Shown one piece after another: positions 10,091 to 22,076 of a DNA stretch of 64,000 nt. Position 1 is the stretch's first letter. Each line of letters begins with the position of its first letter. Source of the DNA: Triglochin maritima. Its lineage: Eukaryota; Streptophyta; Magnoliopsida; Alismatales; Juncaginaceae. The position numbers were made by a program, and so were the translations under genes. A model generated the notes under the pieces. It saw nothing but the letters and a program-made list of their open reading frames with translations, was not told where the DNA came from and made no database searches. The stretch spans positions 29,160,201 to 29,224,200 of the forward strand of contig OY821771.1 in NCBI GenBank assembly GCA_963682175.1, written 5' to 3'.

Positions 10091-11643
10091 ATATTCCTAT
10101 TTTGTCTGTTGTGCGTTGGTTTTAGTGCGTCAGGTTAATGCAGGAATGCAGCCGAGTTGGTTGGGTAATAAGGTTCACACACCTTAGGTCACAATATCGA
10201 ATTCCATCAAGATACTTTATTTAATGCTAATGTGTTCGGTGAAAATAGTGTTGGATCACCTCCAGTTTGAAACCACAACCTGCCTGTCCAAAGTAAGAGC
10301 AGGTGTCGTAGAATTCTTGGTCATAAAAAAACAAAAAAAAACAATATTGTTACGACATTCTTTTATGGCATACAAAACACCTGTCTCTTTCAATTATTAT
10401 TTTTTAAACGTCTTTACACTTTAGGCCTATGGATATTCTAAGAAGTGAACATTAGAAGTGGGAAGTCAATCTTCATCTCAGAGATTGAGAAAAAAAAACG
10501 TGAACTTGAGGGATAACCTTAAGTGAAACCCACTAAGTAAACAACCAAAGACGAGGCTCTTAGCTTACCACACCCGTTGGGTGCTAGAAAAATGTCACAA
10601 TCAATTGCCATATTGTTTAACAAGTTATGATATGTTTTTGAGGTCGTCATTTAGAAAGTGTAGCATGAGCTGAACAAAATAATTGATTCCTTAGTTTTTA
10701 GGTCTAATAGCATGTCTATTCACATCCTTCTCATTGGTTTCACAAAAGAACAGTGTGTGTGATTGGTGTGATGCATTAAGTTGAGAAGTGAGATGGGTTT
10801 GACCATTTAATTTGATCTAATTAAGCAGGGAGGAGTATAACTATATGGATCCTTCCTAAAAAAGTTTTCTTTTGACTCCAAGTTGTCTCACACCTTTCAA
10901 TTTAATTTTAATTTTAACATTTTTTTTGCAGTAAGAACATGTATTTCGAAATCATATCATAGAAGTTCACAAAAAGTGATCTAAGTGTAATGTTTGGTAG
11001 GAACAAATAAATTGAACTTAGCAACCACTAGACGCCATTAGCGAAGGTCTTTGTGAAAAATAAAACTAATGTTCATTTTCATCTTTCTCATGTTTATAAA
11101 AATATCTCTGTTAGGAAAATAGTTAAAACATTTATTTCTATCAAATTTCCTTTGTCTCTTTTTGTTCGTCAAGCTTCATGGTTGCATATTACTTAGGTTT
11201 TATGTTTTCGTTTGTACTTTGTAGCCTTAAATGCGTAAGAGTTAGTTCTTAATTTCGACATTTTTGATGGTAAGATGCACTTAGATGTAGTTTATGAATC
11301 TGTTAGACGTTGTTTACGCTAGGTTGAATGAAGTCCGGAAAACCGAATAGATTTTAGAAGCTAGAAATTAAGAAATAACATATTTCATATCAAAGTGACA
11401 TACTACATCTAAACTGAAGATATTAATTTTTTTTGGTCAATGTATGAAACTTTCATGATATGTATCATTGTTGTACAACCATTAGTGATCATGCATCACC
11501 TTCCAAACCAGAATATTTACAAATTGTGTTTAAGAAATTACTACTTGTGGTTGTACAAAAGCTGTTTTTGCCGGTTTTTCTTATATTGAAAATTCTCAGA
11601 TCATCTATTTCTTGTCTCCTCTCTATTTTTCTTCATGCATCGA
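10091..11643. other. AT-rich intergenic region, possible degenerate SINE at 10140-10215
   Basis: No gene-like frame. Around 10140-10215, CAGCCGAGTTGGTTGGGTAA followed by TCACAATATCGAATTCC loosely resembles the A and B boxes of a tRNA-derived SINE; I hold this weakly. Nothing else is recognised up to 11643. Confidence 0.35.
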
Positions 11644-12000
11644 CACTACAACAAAACAAGATTTCAACGAAGGTATCTATCCATCGATGTATGTCCCTAT
11701 TCATCAGTGGCTTGGAACACCGATGCATATCCTGTAGTCGGTGTAATTTGGGTCAGTGTTCAATTACTCCAACAGATGTACTGACGATAACCGTCGTCGG
11801 TATTAATTTTGGCGAGAAATTTTCCACTAAAATATTTCTCCTTGTTTCATCAAAACGAAGAACACCGACATGGAATCACCAACAGACATACCTGTCGGTG
11901 TAGGATGCACCGACAAATAATTTTTTCCCAGTATCACCGATGGATGTTGACTTACATTGATGGATACATATCGTCGGTATAAGTCCTATCCAAATGCAGG
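11644..12000 (+). mobile_element. CACTA-like transposon terminus, truncated
   Basis: Starts CACTACAACAAAACAAG, a typical CACTA-type terminal repeat. It is followed by repeated CACCGA(T/C)G and TCGGTG motifs in both orientations (about 11680-11985) that look like a subterminal array. No partner terminus or target duplication was found, so this is one end or an internal-deletion derivative. Confidence 0.55.
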
Positions 12001-12109
12001 AAAACGCTTATTGGCTCTTTTCGGGATCCGATTTTCCTGACCAAAAGAAACAATATTTTTCATCATTCATCAAAAACACATTCATGCAGAATAATTCATA
12101 TATGCATTC

Positions 12110-12356
12110 ATAATTAACAATATTTTCTTACCACCGTGTGCCCCAACTCTTTGGGTCCACGAGCAATAGTAAGGGATTGTTTAGCAACACCCCCTCTCTT
12201 TAGGCGATCTCACTGCCGAAGAATTGTTTGGGATCCCACCTCAACGATACCCCCTAGAAAATTCCTCCTGGGCAGGGCGTGACTCGAACTTGAGACCTCG
12301 TTTGGATACCAAACAAAAAACTTATAACATGTGACTTTACCACTCCACTGACAACA
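12110..12356 (-). mobile_element. tRNA-derived SINE
   Basis: On the minus strand, an A-box-like stretch (GTCAGTGGAGTGGTAAAGTC, about 12332-12352) is followed some 45 bp later by a perfect B box GTTCGAGTC (12281-12289), then about 170 bp of unrelated body. This order and spacing fits a tRNA-derived SINE with its internal Pol III promoter. The exact ends and target duplication were not resolved. It abuts the LTR starting at 12362. Confidence 0.6.
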
Positions 12357-12361
12357 ATTAT

Positions 12362-13797
12362 TGTTGACTTTTAGGACTTAATCTATATTGATTTTGATGA
12401 TCAATTAAACTAATCTTAATCAATCAACCTAATCAATAAAAGTGGGCAAACATGATTACATGTATTATATATATATATATATACTTGTATACTTGCAAAT
12501 CATCTTAATAGCTTGATCAAGATCATCAAAAGAATGAGCATTGGGACAAAGACTCAAGATTGTAACAAAGCTTTGGATCAAATTCTGTAATTTTCTATTT
12601 GTTAAGTCCATAGGATTATATGTAAATTTGAGCACTAGGATTTTGTACGTCCCGATTCTGTTTGGTCAACCGAACACCTAACGGATAACCAAAATCTTCT
12701 CATCAGTAGCAATTATCATACTCTCTAGTCAGACGACCGAATCTCCTTGGACCGGTTGTGGATTTTACTCTAAGATCACATTTGAATTTTTGCCTTAGAG
12801 CCCATTCGACTTGTCCATTTTTGGATGATCGATCTCATATTGGTCAACCGATTACTACTTGGACTTTGGCGTGCAATGACTCTTTCCACGTGGCATACGA
12901 CCATTGCCTACAATGGAGATTTGAACCATAATTGTCAGCACAAAACCCGTTCTTTTTTCGATCATCCGATTAGACGGGGGTCGACTGATCTATCTTAAGC
13001 TTGAAAACAACCAATCTTCACTGTTATATTGAAACGGTGCACCGAACTCCTTTCGGTAAACTGACACCTCTATTGGTTGAATTTGAAATCCTTTTCTGGA
13101 GCTAGCAAATGATTATTCGACCTTATGTTGGTGCACCAAAGCATTCTTGTTTCGGAATACCGTTTATGCTTCAGTTGACCAAACCAGCTCAAAAATCTGC
13201 CTAAGCTTAAATCATATCTTGCTTCTCATTGGTCCAAATCTCACTAACTCTCCCAAAAGGATAGTAGAGCTTGAAAGCTTATAAATAGGGTCTCATACCT
13301 TTATTTTGAACACTCCCTATTGATCTATACTTTAGTGTCGCACTTTCTACAGCTTCAGGATCTCATCTTCCTACACTCAAAGTCAAAATTCACCACTTGT
13401 GTATCAATTCCAATCCTATATCCAAGTGTGCTCAAGTCTAGAGTGTTTAGATAGTGATTCCATTTTCATATCCAAGAATCACCAAATTATTGTAAAAGCT
13501 TCGAGGAAGCTCCCTCTTGGGTTGTGAGAGGAGATACGAGCGAGGCGAGTATTGTTCGTGAGGCTCGGTCTTGTAAATGTGTTAATGTCGACCTAGAACG
13601 GAGATTTCTTAGTGGAACCATAGTCAACGCTTGGAGGATCGAGCAGGGCTTGCAAGGGGGACTAGGATCGAGTGCAGTGTCGGACCTCTCTAAATCTTCA
13701 GTGTCTCCATTGTGGTTTGCATGTTCTTAATCTATCCCTTAATTTACTGTTTATTTCTGCATTTAGTTAGAGATTAGAGGGGCCATCGATCCTAATA
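12362..13797 (+). repeat. Copia-type LTR (type E), relative of the A/B family
   Basis: Begins TGTTGACTTTTAGGACTTAATC and ends near GGGGCCATCGATCCTAATA, matching the start and end of the A and B LTRs in diverged form. It carries U3 motifs of the CGGTCAACCG kind and a TATA box CTTATAAATAGG at about 13278. No primer site follows; the sequence runs straight into a minus-strand Copia integrase remnant, so the element is truncated or rearranged. Confidence 0.7.
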
Positions 13798-14302
13798 GTT
13801 GATCCCCTTTGTTGTTTTCTTCATTTTGCTGCTCTTGAGTTGTATTTGGAATGTTGTAATCATGTTGCATGTTCTCTGTATCTTTATTTATTGTATTGCT
13901 GACATGTTCTTTTAGTGGTGTGGGAATTACTGTAACATTGTTGTTCTTGTCTTCCTTCTTGTTATGGAAAGGGAAGATATCTTCAAAGAAGATCACATCC
14001 ATGCTAACAATGAACTTTCTACTTTCCAAATGATATAACTTATATCCTTTCTGTTTATAGGGATATCCTACAAAAACACACTTATGTGGTCTTTTGTCGA
14101 AGTTGACTATAAGTTGTAAATTGGTTGAGTAACAAAGACAACCAAACACCCCAAGGTAATTATAAGTAGGGTTTATGTTAAGAAGAACCTCATAGGGAGT
14201 CTTGTAATTAAGGACCTTAGTAGCCATTCTATTTATTAGGTAAGTTGTAGTGAGAATGCTTTCACCCTAAAACACCATAGGTAAATTAGAATGGAATCTA
14301 AG
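13763..14302 (-). pseudogene. Copia integrase C-terminal fragment
   Basis: The frame reads the conserved end of the Copia integrase core: TTTYLINRM, LNYKTPYEVLLN, VFGCLCY, CVFVGYPYKQKGYKLY, then a Lys/Asn-rich tail. A TAG stop stands where the family has Trp in the FWGE motif. Its right edge, 14302, is where element A inserted; the same frame resumes beyond A at 40172 on the minus strand (FKALRFHSNL spans the join). The tail runs into the type E LTR at the left. Confidence 0.85.
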
Positions 14303-15879
14303 TGTTGGCTTTTAGGCCTTAATCCATGTTTTGATGATTTAATCAACCTAATCTTAATCACAATCCAAAGTAGAGTAGCACACATTATGCATAGCATATA
14401 TATCCTTGTGCTAACTTCTACAGGTGATCAAGACTCAAGGAAGAAAAGAATTCAAGTCAAGACATGTAATCAAGCTTTTGAAGACATGTAATTTTACTTT
14501 TAATTGAGTCTTATGAACGTTGTGTACTTGAGCATACTAGAGTAAATAACTAATCACACACACACACTAGGATCCTTATAGAAGTCACACACAAAATTTC
14601 AAATCAATTGGACTTCAATAAGTCACCCGAACTTAGACTGGAAAAACACTTAAACCTAAACCTAAACTACATGTGCCAATCGGTCGACTGATGCCTGTTA
14701 TCCGTTAGACCGATTGGATCAAGTATTTCTGTTAGCCTATAGTGTTGTACCGGTCAAACCGGCTGTACCATTTTGTTCGACCGTCTACACATGTCATTTG
14801 ATTGTTAGACTTGTCGTTTTATACAACGGCTGGATTTTCCAAAACCCTAAAATTCCTTGCCCACCGGTCCCCCAATGCTTGCCTAGTGGTCAACCAGATG
14901 AAGCACTTTTGGTCATCCAGAACTTACTTGAAGTTTTCGATCGACCGTTCCCTTCCCCGGTCAACCAAACGTAGACTTCTCTTGAAGCCCAAAGTGCCTG
15001 TTAATTTTCGGTCAAACAAGACCATTCCTTGAGTTTGACCGTTTATTTTTTTCTGGCCAAAACCCCAGAACGGTCAACCGATCCAAACCTTATGTTCGAC
15101 CGTTCACTTAAGTGAACTTAAGTTATAGCCAATTTGGTTCGACCGTTCTTGATTCGGTTCGAACGTTTCCACACCTTTACGGAAACGGTCGACCATGGAG
15201 CCTCATTCGATCGACCGAATTTGTCCCGAACAGTTGTCCTGAGCTTTTATGTTTTGTGTTTCTTACACAAACACTTACCACTCTTATCACAACGGCTATA
15301 ACTCTCTTAGAGCTTATAAATAGATGTAACCAAGACATAATTCAACAACTCTTACACTTCTTATTATCACATACATCTAAGAGAAACTCCAAAGCTTTCA
15401 ATTCCCCAAACCTATACTCTTCAAGCCTGAACTTCACACTTTAGTCATCAATTCCTAATACACTCAGAGTGTGCTAAAGTTAGAGAGTGTTGTTCCACTC
15501 ACATTGTTTTTCAAAAAGCAAGGATTTCGGTGAAAACCTGAAGTGTTCCCTCTCGGGTTGTGAGAGGAGGAATCCAAGTTTGCGAGGGTGTTTACAAGAC
15601 TTGTTGTGTAAAGGCGTTGTCTCCTGGACCGGAACTGGGAGCGGATAGTGAAGACGTAGGTGGAGTTCACAAAGTCGAGCGGAGCTTGCAAGAGAGGAAG
15701 TAGGCGGGAGGCCGACCTCTATAAAAATCCACCTCTTCATTGTGGTTTGCATTATTTTTCTTCTTAGCTTTGTTGTTCTCTACTTGTTTGTTTAAATTGT
15801 TTCTACTGCTCATCTTGTTATCTTAAGTAGAGATTAACTTTAATTTGATTAGAAAATTAGGGGCCACATCATTCCTACA
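14303..15879 (+). repeat. Element A 5' LTR
   Basis: Runs from TGTTGGCTTTTAGGCC to ...CATTCCTACA, 1,577 bp. U3 contains many variants of CGGTCGACCG between about 14690 and 15215, then a TATA box (15313) and R/U5. Confidence 0.9.
15313..15323 (+). promoter_or_regulatory. TATA box of element A 5' LTR
   Basis: CTTATAAATAG, about 100 bp downstream of the last U3 palindrome. The same sequence occurs at the equivalent place in the B and C LTRs. Confidence 0.7.
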
Positions 15880-15881
15880 TT

Positions 15882-15893
15882 TGGTATTAGAGC
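15882..15893 (+). other. Primer binding site of element A
   Basis: TGGTATTAGAGC, a one-mismatch tRNA-iMet primer site, begins two bases after the LTR end. Confidence 0.8.
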
Positions 15894-15931
15894 ATAGGTG
15901 CTAAATTTCATATATTTAAATGTATTTTAGC

Positions 15932-16785
15932 ATGACCTCAACATCTAATCTTGTAGAGGAATTATGCACCACTAGGCCTCCTTTGCTTAATGGGTCAATT
16001 ATGACTATTGGAAGAATAGAATGAAGATATTTTTGATCTTTAGTGACCTTAAGTATTGAATATTTGTTCAAACCCCATATACCCCTCCTAAGGAAGAAGA
16101 ATTAGCCACATTATCTATGACCAAAAAGAAAGAAGTTGACATGAACTCAAAAATTATGATCTTGTACGGTGGCCTAAATGAGGGAGAATACAATAGGATT
16201 AGGGGTTGTGAAAGTGCATATGATATTGAGGTGGAATACGAAAAATCAAGGAGGACAATAGAAGATGAGGACATTGAGGTTCTTGCACAAGATTTCTTCA
16301 AATACCTCAAGAAAGACAATGGAGAAATAAAGGGAAAAAAAGGTAGAAGAAGTGAGAAGAGAGATAAGAAAAAAGAGAAGGAGGAGAGTCAGAATGAGAG
16401 AAAAGAAAATGAGAAGAAAAATGAGAGAAGGAGAGAAAAGAAGAGGAGCAAGAGAGAAAAAAAGAGGATGGAAGTTCACAAGGCTACACGGGACGATTCA
16501 TCATCGTCATCATCATCTTCATCCTTTTCAACCTCACCTTCATCAACAAAGGAATTCACCCATATGTGCTACATGACCATTCAAGATGAAGGAAGTGAGG
16601 TATCCTCTAACTCATGCTCAACTAACTCATATTCTAGTGATAGCTCAAACTCTAGTGCTAATGATGAATCATACACATATGATGAGCTCCAAAATGCATT
16701 TCATGACTTAGTTAAACAATATGAGATCATTTGTGAAATGAACAAAAATGCTATAAAAAGTAAAATTTATCTCCAATGCGAAATT
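15932..16785 (+). pseudogene. Element A gag-like gene, 5' part, split by array B
   Basis: Starts MTSTSNLVEELCTTRPPLLNGS, the Copia gag N-terminus shared with B, but breaks by frameshift near 15995. From 16117 the frame runs through GGLNEGEYNRIRGCESA, then lacks about 480 bp of gag that B1 has (the part with GNLMAYELQ), and resumes at IEVLAQDFFKYLKKD. A Lys/Glu/Arg-rich tract (about 16330-16480) and a Ser run (about 16497-16550) follow where a CCHC knuckle is usual in this gag type. The frame reaches 16785 and continues at 36612 beyond array B. Confidence 0.8.
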
Positions 16786-18245
16786 TGTAGGATCGTGAGG
16801 GTCTCTAATTCTAATCACTTTTAAGCTTAATTACCTACTTGTTTAATGATCAAAGATATGCAGCGGAATTTAAAACTAAACAAGCAAGTAAGGAATAAAA
16901 GATGCAAACCACAAGGAGTCGGGGGATTTTTATAGAGGTTCGGCACCCCACTCGGGTCCTAGTCCTTTCTGGCAAGCTCCGCTCGGATCACCAAGCTCCG
17001 CTCACGACTTCACTAACCACTCCCCGTCCCGGGCCGGGAGAGAACAATTGTACAATCTTCAAGCTCACGAACAACCCTCGCCGAGCTTGGCTCCTCCTCT
17101 CACAATCCGAGAGGGATACTTTGGGATCTCACCGAAGTCTATACTCTTGTCTTGGACTTTCACCAAGACCCTTGCTTCTTAAACAAACAATGAGTGGAAC
17201 AACATTCCCTAATCTTGAGCACTCTGGAGTGAGAATAAGATTTAAGACTAAAGTGTGGAAGGTTTGAGGCTTGGAGTGTTTGGAGCTTTCTCTCTAACGT
17301 AGTGGACAAATAGTAGTGGGAGAGTTGTGTTTAAATGTATTTTACAACTCGATTTATAAGCTCCAAAAGAGTTATAGCCGTTGGGGATAAATTGGGTAAA
17401 GATTGTGTAAGATACACAAAACAGAAGCTGACAGGACCCAATTCTGGGTAAGTTCGGTCAACCGGATCGGGCTGAACGGTCGACCGTTTGGCAATTTAGA
17501 TTAAGGTTCGGTCGACCGGTTAAGGAACGGTCGACCGCCAAAGGCTATAATCTTGGTACACTTAAGTGATCGGTCGAACACCGAGATAAGTTCAGTCACC
17601 GTTTCACACCAGGCTCTATGGGGTTGACAAACAAGATCATATTCGATCGACCGAAACAAGGAATACGGTCGACCAAAAACCAACAGACACTTTTGGTTTG
17701 TCGAGTCTTCTAAGTTCAGTCGACCAAACAAGGTCCTCGATCGACTGATACACTAAATGTATTTCGGGTATATAGAGATAATATGAATACGAACGTTGGG
17801 TATAATACGACAAAACAAACGGTCAGAAATTTGTTGCTACTCGGTCGACCGAACTTGGGTAGTAAAACACTAACAGGATATATGATCACTCGGTCGACCG
17901 AATGGTCTATTTCGGTCGACCAAATGTGGGTAGACAATTCAGGTTAAGGTTTCGTGTGTGACTTCTATAGGGAACCTAGTGTGTGTTTTAGTAGTTTTTA
18001 GCTCAAGTATGCTCAATTACACAAAGTTTCTAAGACTAAAAGAAATACAAATTACATGTCTTCAAATCAGCTTGATTACATGTCTTGACTTGATTTCCTT
18101 TCTTCCTTGAGTCTTGATCACCTGTAGAGGATAGAACAAAACAATCTATATATACAATGCAACATGTGTTCCGCTCTACATGATCACAATTAATATTAGG
18201 TTGATTGAATCATCAAAACATAGATTAAGGCCAAAAAAATTAACA
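16786..18245 (-). repeat. Array B LTR 1 (3'-most)
   Basis: TGTAGGATCGTGAGGG to ...CCAAAAAAATTAACA on the plus strand, about 1,460 bp. CGGTCGACCG-type palindromes lie at about 17455-17930, upstream of the TATA box in the minus orientation. Confidence 0.9.
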
Positions 18246-18262
18246 ATCTCCCCCTTTTTGAT
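18246..18262 (-). other. Polypurine tract of array B, first unit
   Basis: The minus strand reads TCAAAAAGGGGGAGAT directly before the LTR start TGTTA. It is the plus-strand primer site of reverse transcription. The same tract stands at 22077-22093. Confidence 0.8.
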
Positions 18263-18867
18263 TATGGCAAAATATATCTTAATACTTGAAATTTTTAGAT
18301 GTAAACTATGCATATAAATGCTCCTCCTATGGATGTGCATAATTTTTGTTCAATTTTAATCAAATTTCAAGTTACCCCCTTAATTATATCTCCCCCTTTG
18401 AGATCCATCAAAAAATTATAAGATATAAACATAGAATTGTGGATGTCTTGTAATAAAGCTGCTCGCCCTAAATTTTGCACTGCATTACACTAAGAAAATG
18501 ATATTCATTAAGCTCCCCTATCAATTTGAATATGATTTTTCAATTAAGTTCAATTTCAATTCTCCCCTATTAACATCAAGTAAATATTACAATATAGCAT
18601 GTGATGTATTCATTTCCGTTTTTGACATCCATTTAGAAAATTTGACTCTAAAACATTGGATGTGATTCAAATTCTAAGATTTTCAATGAATGAATATATG
18701 ATATGAAAATTAAGCATGTACAATCTAGACTAGAACCAATTGATTCAAGAAATTTAGAAGATAAGAAAATATACCCACTTTGAAGCTTGAATTGGTTCAA
18801 ATCTCATTTGGTGATGCAACCATCTTTGAATTTGACTCTTATGCTTGCCCGGTCACCACTGATTTCC

Positions 18868-20512
18868 TCCTCAAGCACCTACAAGTGTAGATTTAGGTAC
18901 CCAACCAACTTTGGGTCCTCGAATTATGCTTTGGGAATCCAAGCCATTTTGGTTTTAGGAGCCCACACACTTGAGGAATTATGCTTTACAACTAAGTGCT
19001 TTCCATTTAAGGTTGTATGAATTACATGATTTTTAACATATGAATCATTATATCCTAAACCATGTTTTCCAAATATTCCCTTTGACTTCCTAATAGCATA
19101 TTAAGCATCTTAGTTCCATTTGTGAACTTTTCTAGATCTTTCTTAATTGCATATTGCAAGCATGAAGACCAAATTGTTCAATATCAATGGGTGTTGCTTT
19201 TAAACTTTCAAGAGTTGATGCATTAGTTTCAAGTTTAGCAAACACCTCATTTTTCTCATGCATGATTGATTAAATTTGGCTTTGGAGATCATTTATTAAT
19301 TTTCTAGCCTTCTTATTTTTGTCACAAATGATCTCATATTGTTTAACTAAGTCATGAAATGCATTTTGAAGCTCATCATGTGTATATGTTTCATCATTTG
19401 CACTAGAATTTGAGCTGTTACTATATTAAGACTTAGTTGAGCATGATCTAATAGAACAAGAGTTAGAGTAACTCACTTTGATCATCTTCAATAGCCCTGA
19501 AGCATGAGTGAGCCACCTCTCTTCTAGTTTGCGAGGAAGATGATGATGGTGATGATGAATCATCCCATGTAGCCTTGTGAGCTTCGTCCTTCCTTTCTCT
19601 TCTCTTGCTCTTCTCCTTTTCTCTTCTCCTCTCCCTTCTCTCCTTTTTTCTTGTCCCCCTCTCTTCTCTCATTTTCGCTCTCCTCCTTCTCCTTTTCTTT
19701 TTCTCTTTTCTTACTTCTTCTACCTCTTCTTTCATTATTTTCTCCCTTATCCTTCTTGAGGTATTTGAAGAAGTCTTTGGCTTGGACTTCAATGTACTCA
19801 TCCTCTACACTCCTCCTTGGTTGCTCAATATTTGCATGTAATGACAAGAAAGGTTTGTTCTTTGAAGCTTCCTTCTCCTTTTGATGGTTGATTTGAAGTT
19901 CATATGCCATCAAGTTTCCAACGAGTTCCTCCATCTTTAATTTTAAAAGATCATGCGCCTCTTCAATTGCGACGACTTTATCTTCCCAATCGATGCTAAG
20001 CGACCGGAGGAACTTCTGTGTCATCTCTCCTTCATTGATTTTTCTTCCAAGGACCAAAAGAGAGTTAGTAATATTGGTGAAGCGAGTGTTTATGTCGCTT
20101 ATGTTCTCACCGATTTGCATAGAAAATATTTCATATTTATGCATGAGGAGACTAATGTGGGTTTCCTTAGTTTTACTATCACCCTCATAATGCAATTGCA
20201 ATCTTTGCCAAATTTCATATGCACTTTCACAACCCCTAATTCTATTGTATTCACCCTCATTATGCCCACATTATAGAATGTTCATTATTTTAGAGTTCAT
20301 CTCAATTTCTTTCATTTTGGGCCCAGCTAGTGAATCTTATTCATCTTCATTTGGGGTGTGTATGGATTTTGAAGAAACATCTGATACTTAAGGTCATTTG
20401 AAATTAGGAAAATTTTCATCATATTATTCCAATAATTATAGTTTGACCCATTTAGCAAAGGAGGTCGAGTTGTACATAAACTTTCTATGTGATTAGATGA
20501 TGTAGAAGCCAT
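18868..20512 (-). pseudogene. Copia-type gag-like gene, unit B1
   Basis: The most complete copy of this gag in the window. From the ATG at 20512: MASTSSNHIE, LCTTRPPLLNGSNYNYW, DLKYQMFLQNPYTP, then after a frameshift the UBN2-type core (INTRFTNITNSLLVLGR, FLRSLSIDWEDKV, LVGNLMAYELQ) and DFFKYLKKDKGE. Next comes a run of about 60 residues made almost wholly of K, E, R, G (about 19560-19740), then a Ser-rich stretch and an acidic coiled-coil-like part (NAFHDLVKQYEIICDKNKK). No CCHC knuckle is seen. The reading ends in WVPKSTLVG-like text near 18870, where Copia elements would begin protease, but noncoding sequence leads directly to the polypurine tract. Several frameshifts and stops are present. 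Confidence 0.8.
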
Positions 20513-20549
20513 GCTAAAAATACGATCAAGTGTGTGATTTAGCTCACAA

Positions 20550-20562
20550 GGCTCTGATACCA
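20550..20562 (-). other. Primer binding site, array B unit 1
   Basis: The minus strand reads TGGTATCAGAGCC, an exact tRNA-iMet primer site two bases after the LTR end at 20565. The second unit has the same site at 33062-33074. Confidence 0.85.
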
Positions 20563-20564
20563 AT

Positions 20565-22076
20565 TATAGGATCGTGAGGGTCTCTCATTCTAATAACTTT
20601 TAAGCTTAATTACCTACTTGTTTAACGATCAAAGATTTGCAGCAGAATTTAAAACTAAACAAGCAAGTAAGGAATAGAAAATGCAAACCACAAGGAGTCG
20701 GGGGATTTTTATAGAGGTTCAGCAACCCACCTGGGTCCTAGTCCTCTCTTGCAAGCTCCGCTCGGATCATCGAGCTCCGCTCACGAATTCACTAACCACT
20801 CCCCATTCCGGGCCAGGAGAGAACGCTTTTACAATCTTCAAGCTCGCGAACAACCCTCGACGAGCTTGGCTCCTCCTCTCACAATCCGAGAGGGATACTT
20901 GGGCTCTCAGCGAAGTCTATACTTTTGTCTTGGACTTTCACCAAGACCCTTGCTTCTTGAACAAACAATGAGTGGAACAACATTCCCTAATCTTGAGCAC
21001 TCTGGAGTGAGAATAGGATTTAAGACTAAAGTGTGGAAGGTTTGAGGCTTGGAGTGTTTGGAGCTTTCTCTCTAATGTAGTGGACAAATAGTAGTGGGAG
21101 AGTTGTGTTTAAATGTTTTTTACAACTCTATTTATAAGCTCCAAAAGAGTTATAGCCGTTGTGGATAAATTGGGTAAAGATTGTGTAAGATACACAAAAC
21201 AGAAGCTGACAGGACCCAATTCTGAGTAAGTTCGGTCGACCGGATCGGGCTGAACGGTCGACTGTTTGGCAATTTAGATTAAGGTTCGGTCGACCGGTTA
21301 AGGAACGGTCGACCGCCAAAGGCTATAATCTTGGTACACTTAAGTGATCGGTCGAACACCGAGATAAGTTCGGTCAACCGTTTCACACCAGGCTCTATGG
21401 GGTTGACAAACAAGATCATATTCGGTTGACTGAAACAAGGAATACGGTCGACCGAAAACCGACATGCACTTTTGGTTTGTCGAGTTTTCTATGTTCGGTC
21501 GACCGAACAAGGTCCTCGGTCGACTGATACACTAAATGTATTTGGGGTATATGGAGATAATACAAATACGATCGTTGGGTATAATACGACAAAACAAACG
21601 GTCAGAAATTTGTTGCTACTCGGTCGACCGAACTTGGGCAGTAAAACACTAACAGGATATATGATCACTCCGTCGACCGAACGGTCTGTTTCGGTCAACT
21701 GAATGTGGGTCGACAGTTCATGTTAAGGTTTGGTGTTTTCCGGTCAAAGTTTGGTGATCTGTTGAGGTCCAAATTATGTGAAATTTCGTGTGTGACTTCT
21801 ATAGGGAACCTATTGTGTGTTTTAGTAGTTTTTAGCTCAAGTATGCTTAATTACACAAAGTTCCTAAGACTCAAAGAAATACAAATTACATGTCTTCAAA
21901 TGAGCTTGATTACATGTGTTGACTTGATTTCCTTTCTTCCTTGAGTCTTGATCACCTGTAGAGGTTAGCACAAAACAATATATATACAATGCAACATGTG
22001 TGCTACTTTACATGATCACAATTAAGATAAGGTTGATTGAATCATCAAAACATAGATTAAGGCCAAAATGCCAACA
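20565..22076 (-). repeat. Array B LTR 2 (shared middle LTR)
   Basis: About 1,512 bp, closely similar to LTR 1. It works as 5' LTR for the unit to its left (primer site at 20550) and as 3' LTR for the unit to its right (polypurine tract at 22077). CGGTCGACCG repeats occupy about 21230-21720. Confidence 0.9.
21128..21138 (-). promoter_or_regulatory. TATA box of array B LTR 2
   Basis: The minus strand reads CTTATAAATAG, about 95 bp downstream of the nearest CGGTCGACCG repeat. LTR 3 has a variant TTATAAATGG at 33641-33650. Confidence 0.7.

Noticed and set aside
12281..12350. Possible tRNA gene from the perfect B box GTTCGAGTC
   Set aside because: The flanking bases do not fold into acceptor and anticodon arms; a SINE promoter explains the boxes better.
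13524..13730. Small frame in the type E LTR
   Set aside because: Lies in the R/U5 part of the LTR, and equivalent LTRs do not keep the frame.
19577..19884. Long plus-strand frames rich in Ser, Leu and Phe (also near 32091-32379), looking like membrane proteins
   Set aside because: They are the antisense of the Lys/Glu/Arg-rich gag tract of array B; codons for K/E/R read as F/L/S on the other strand.
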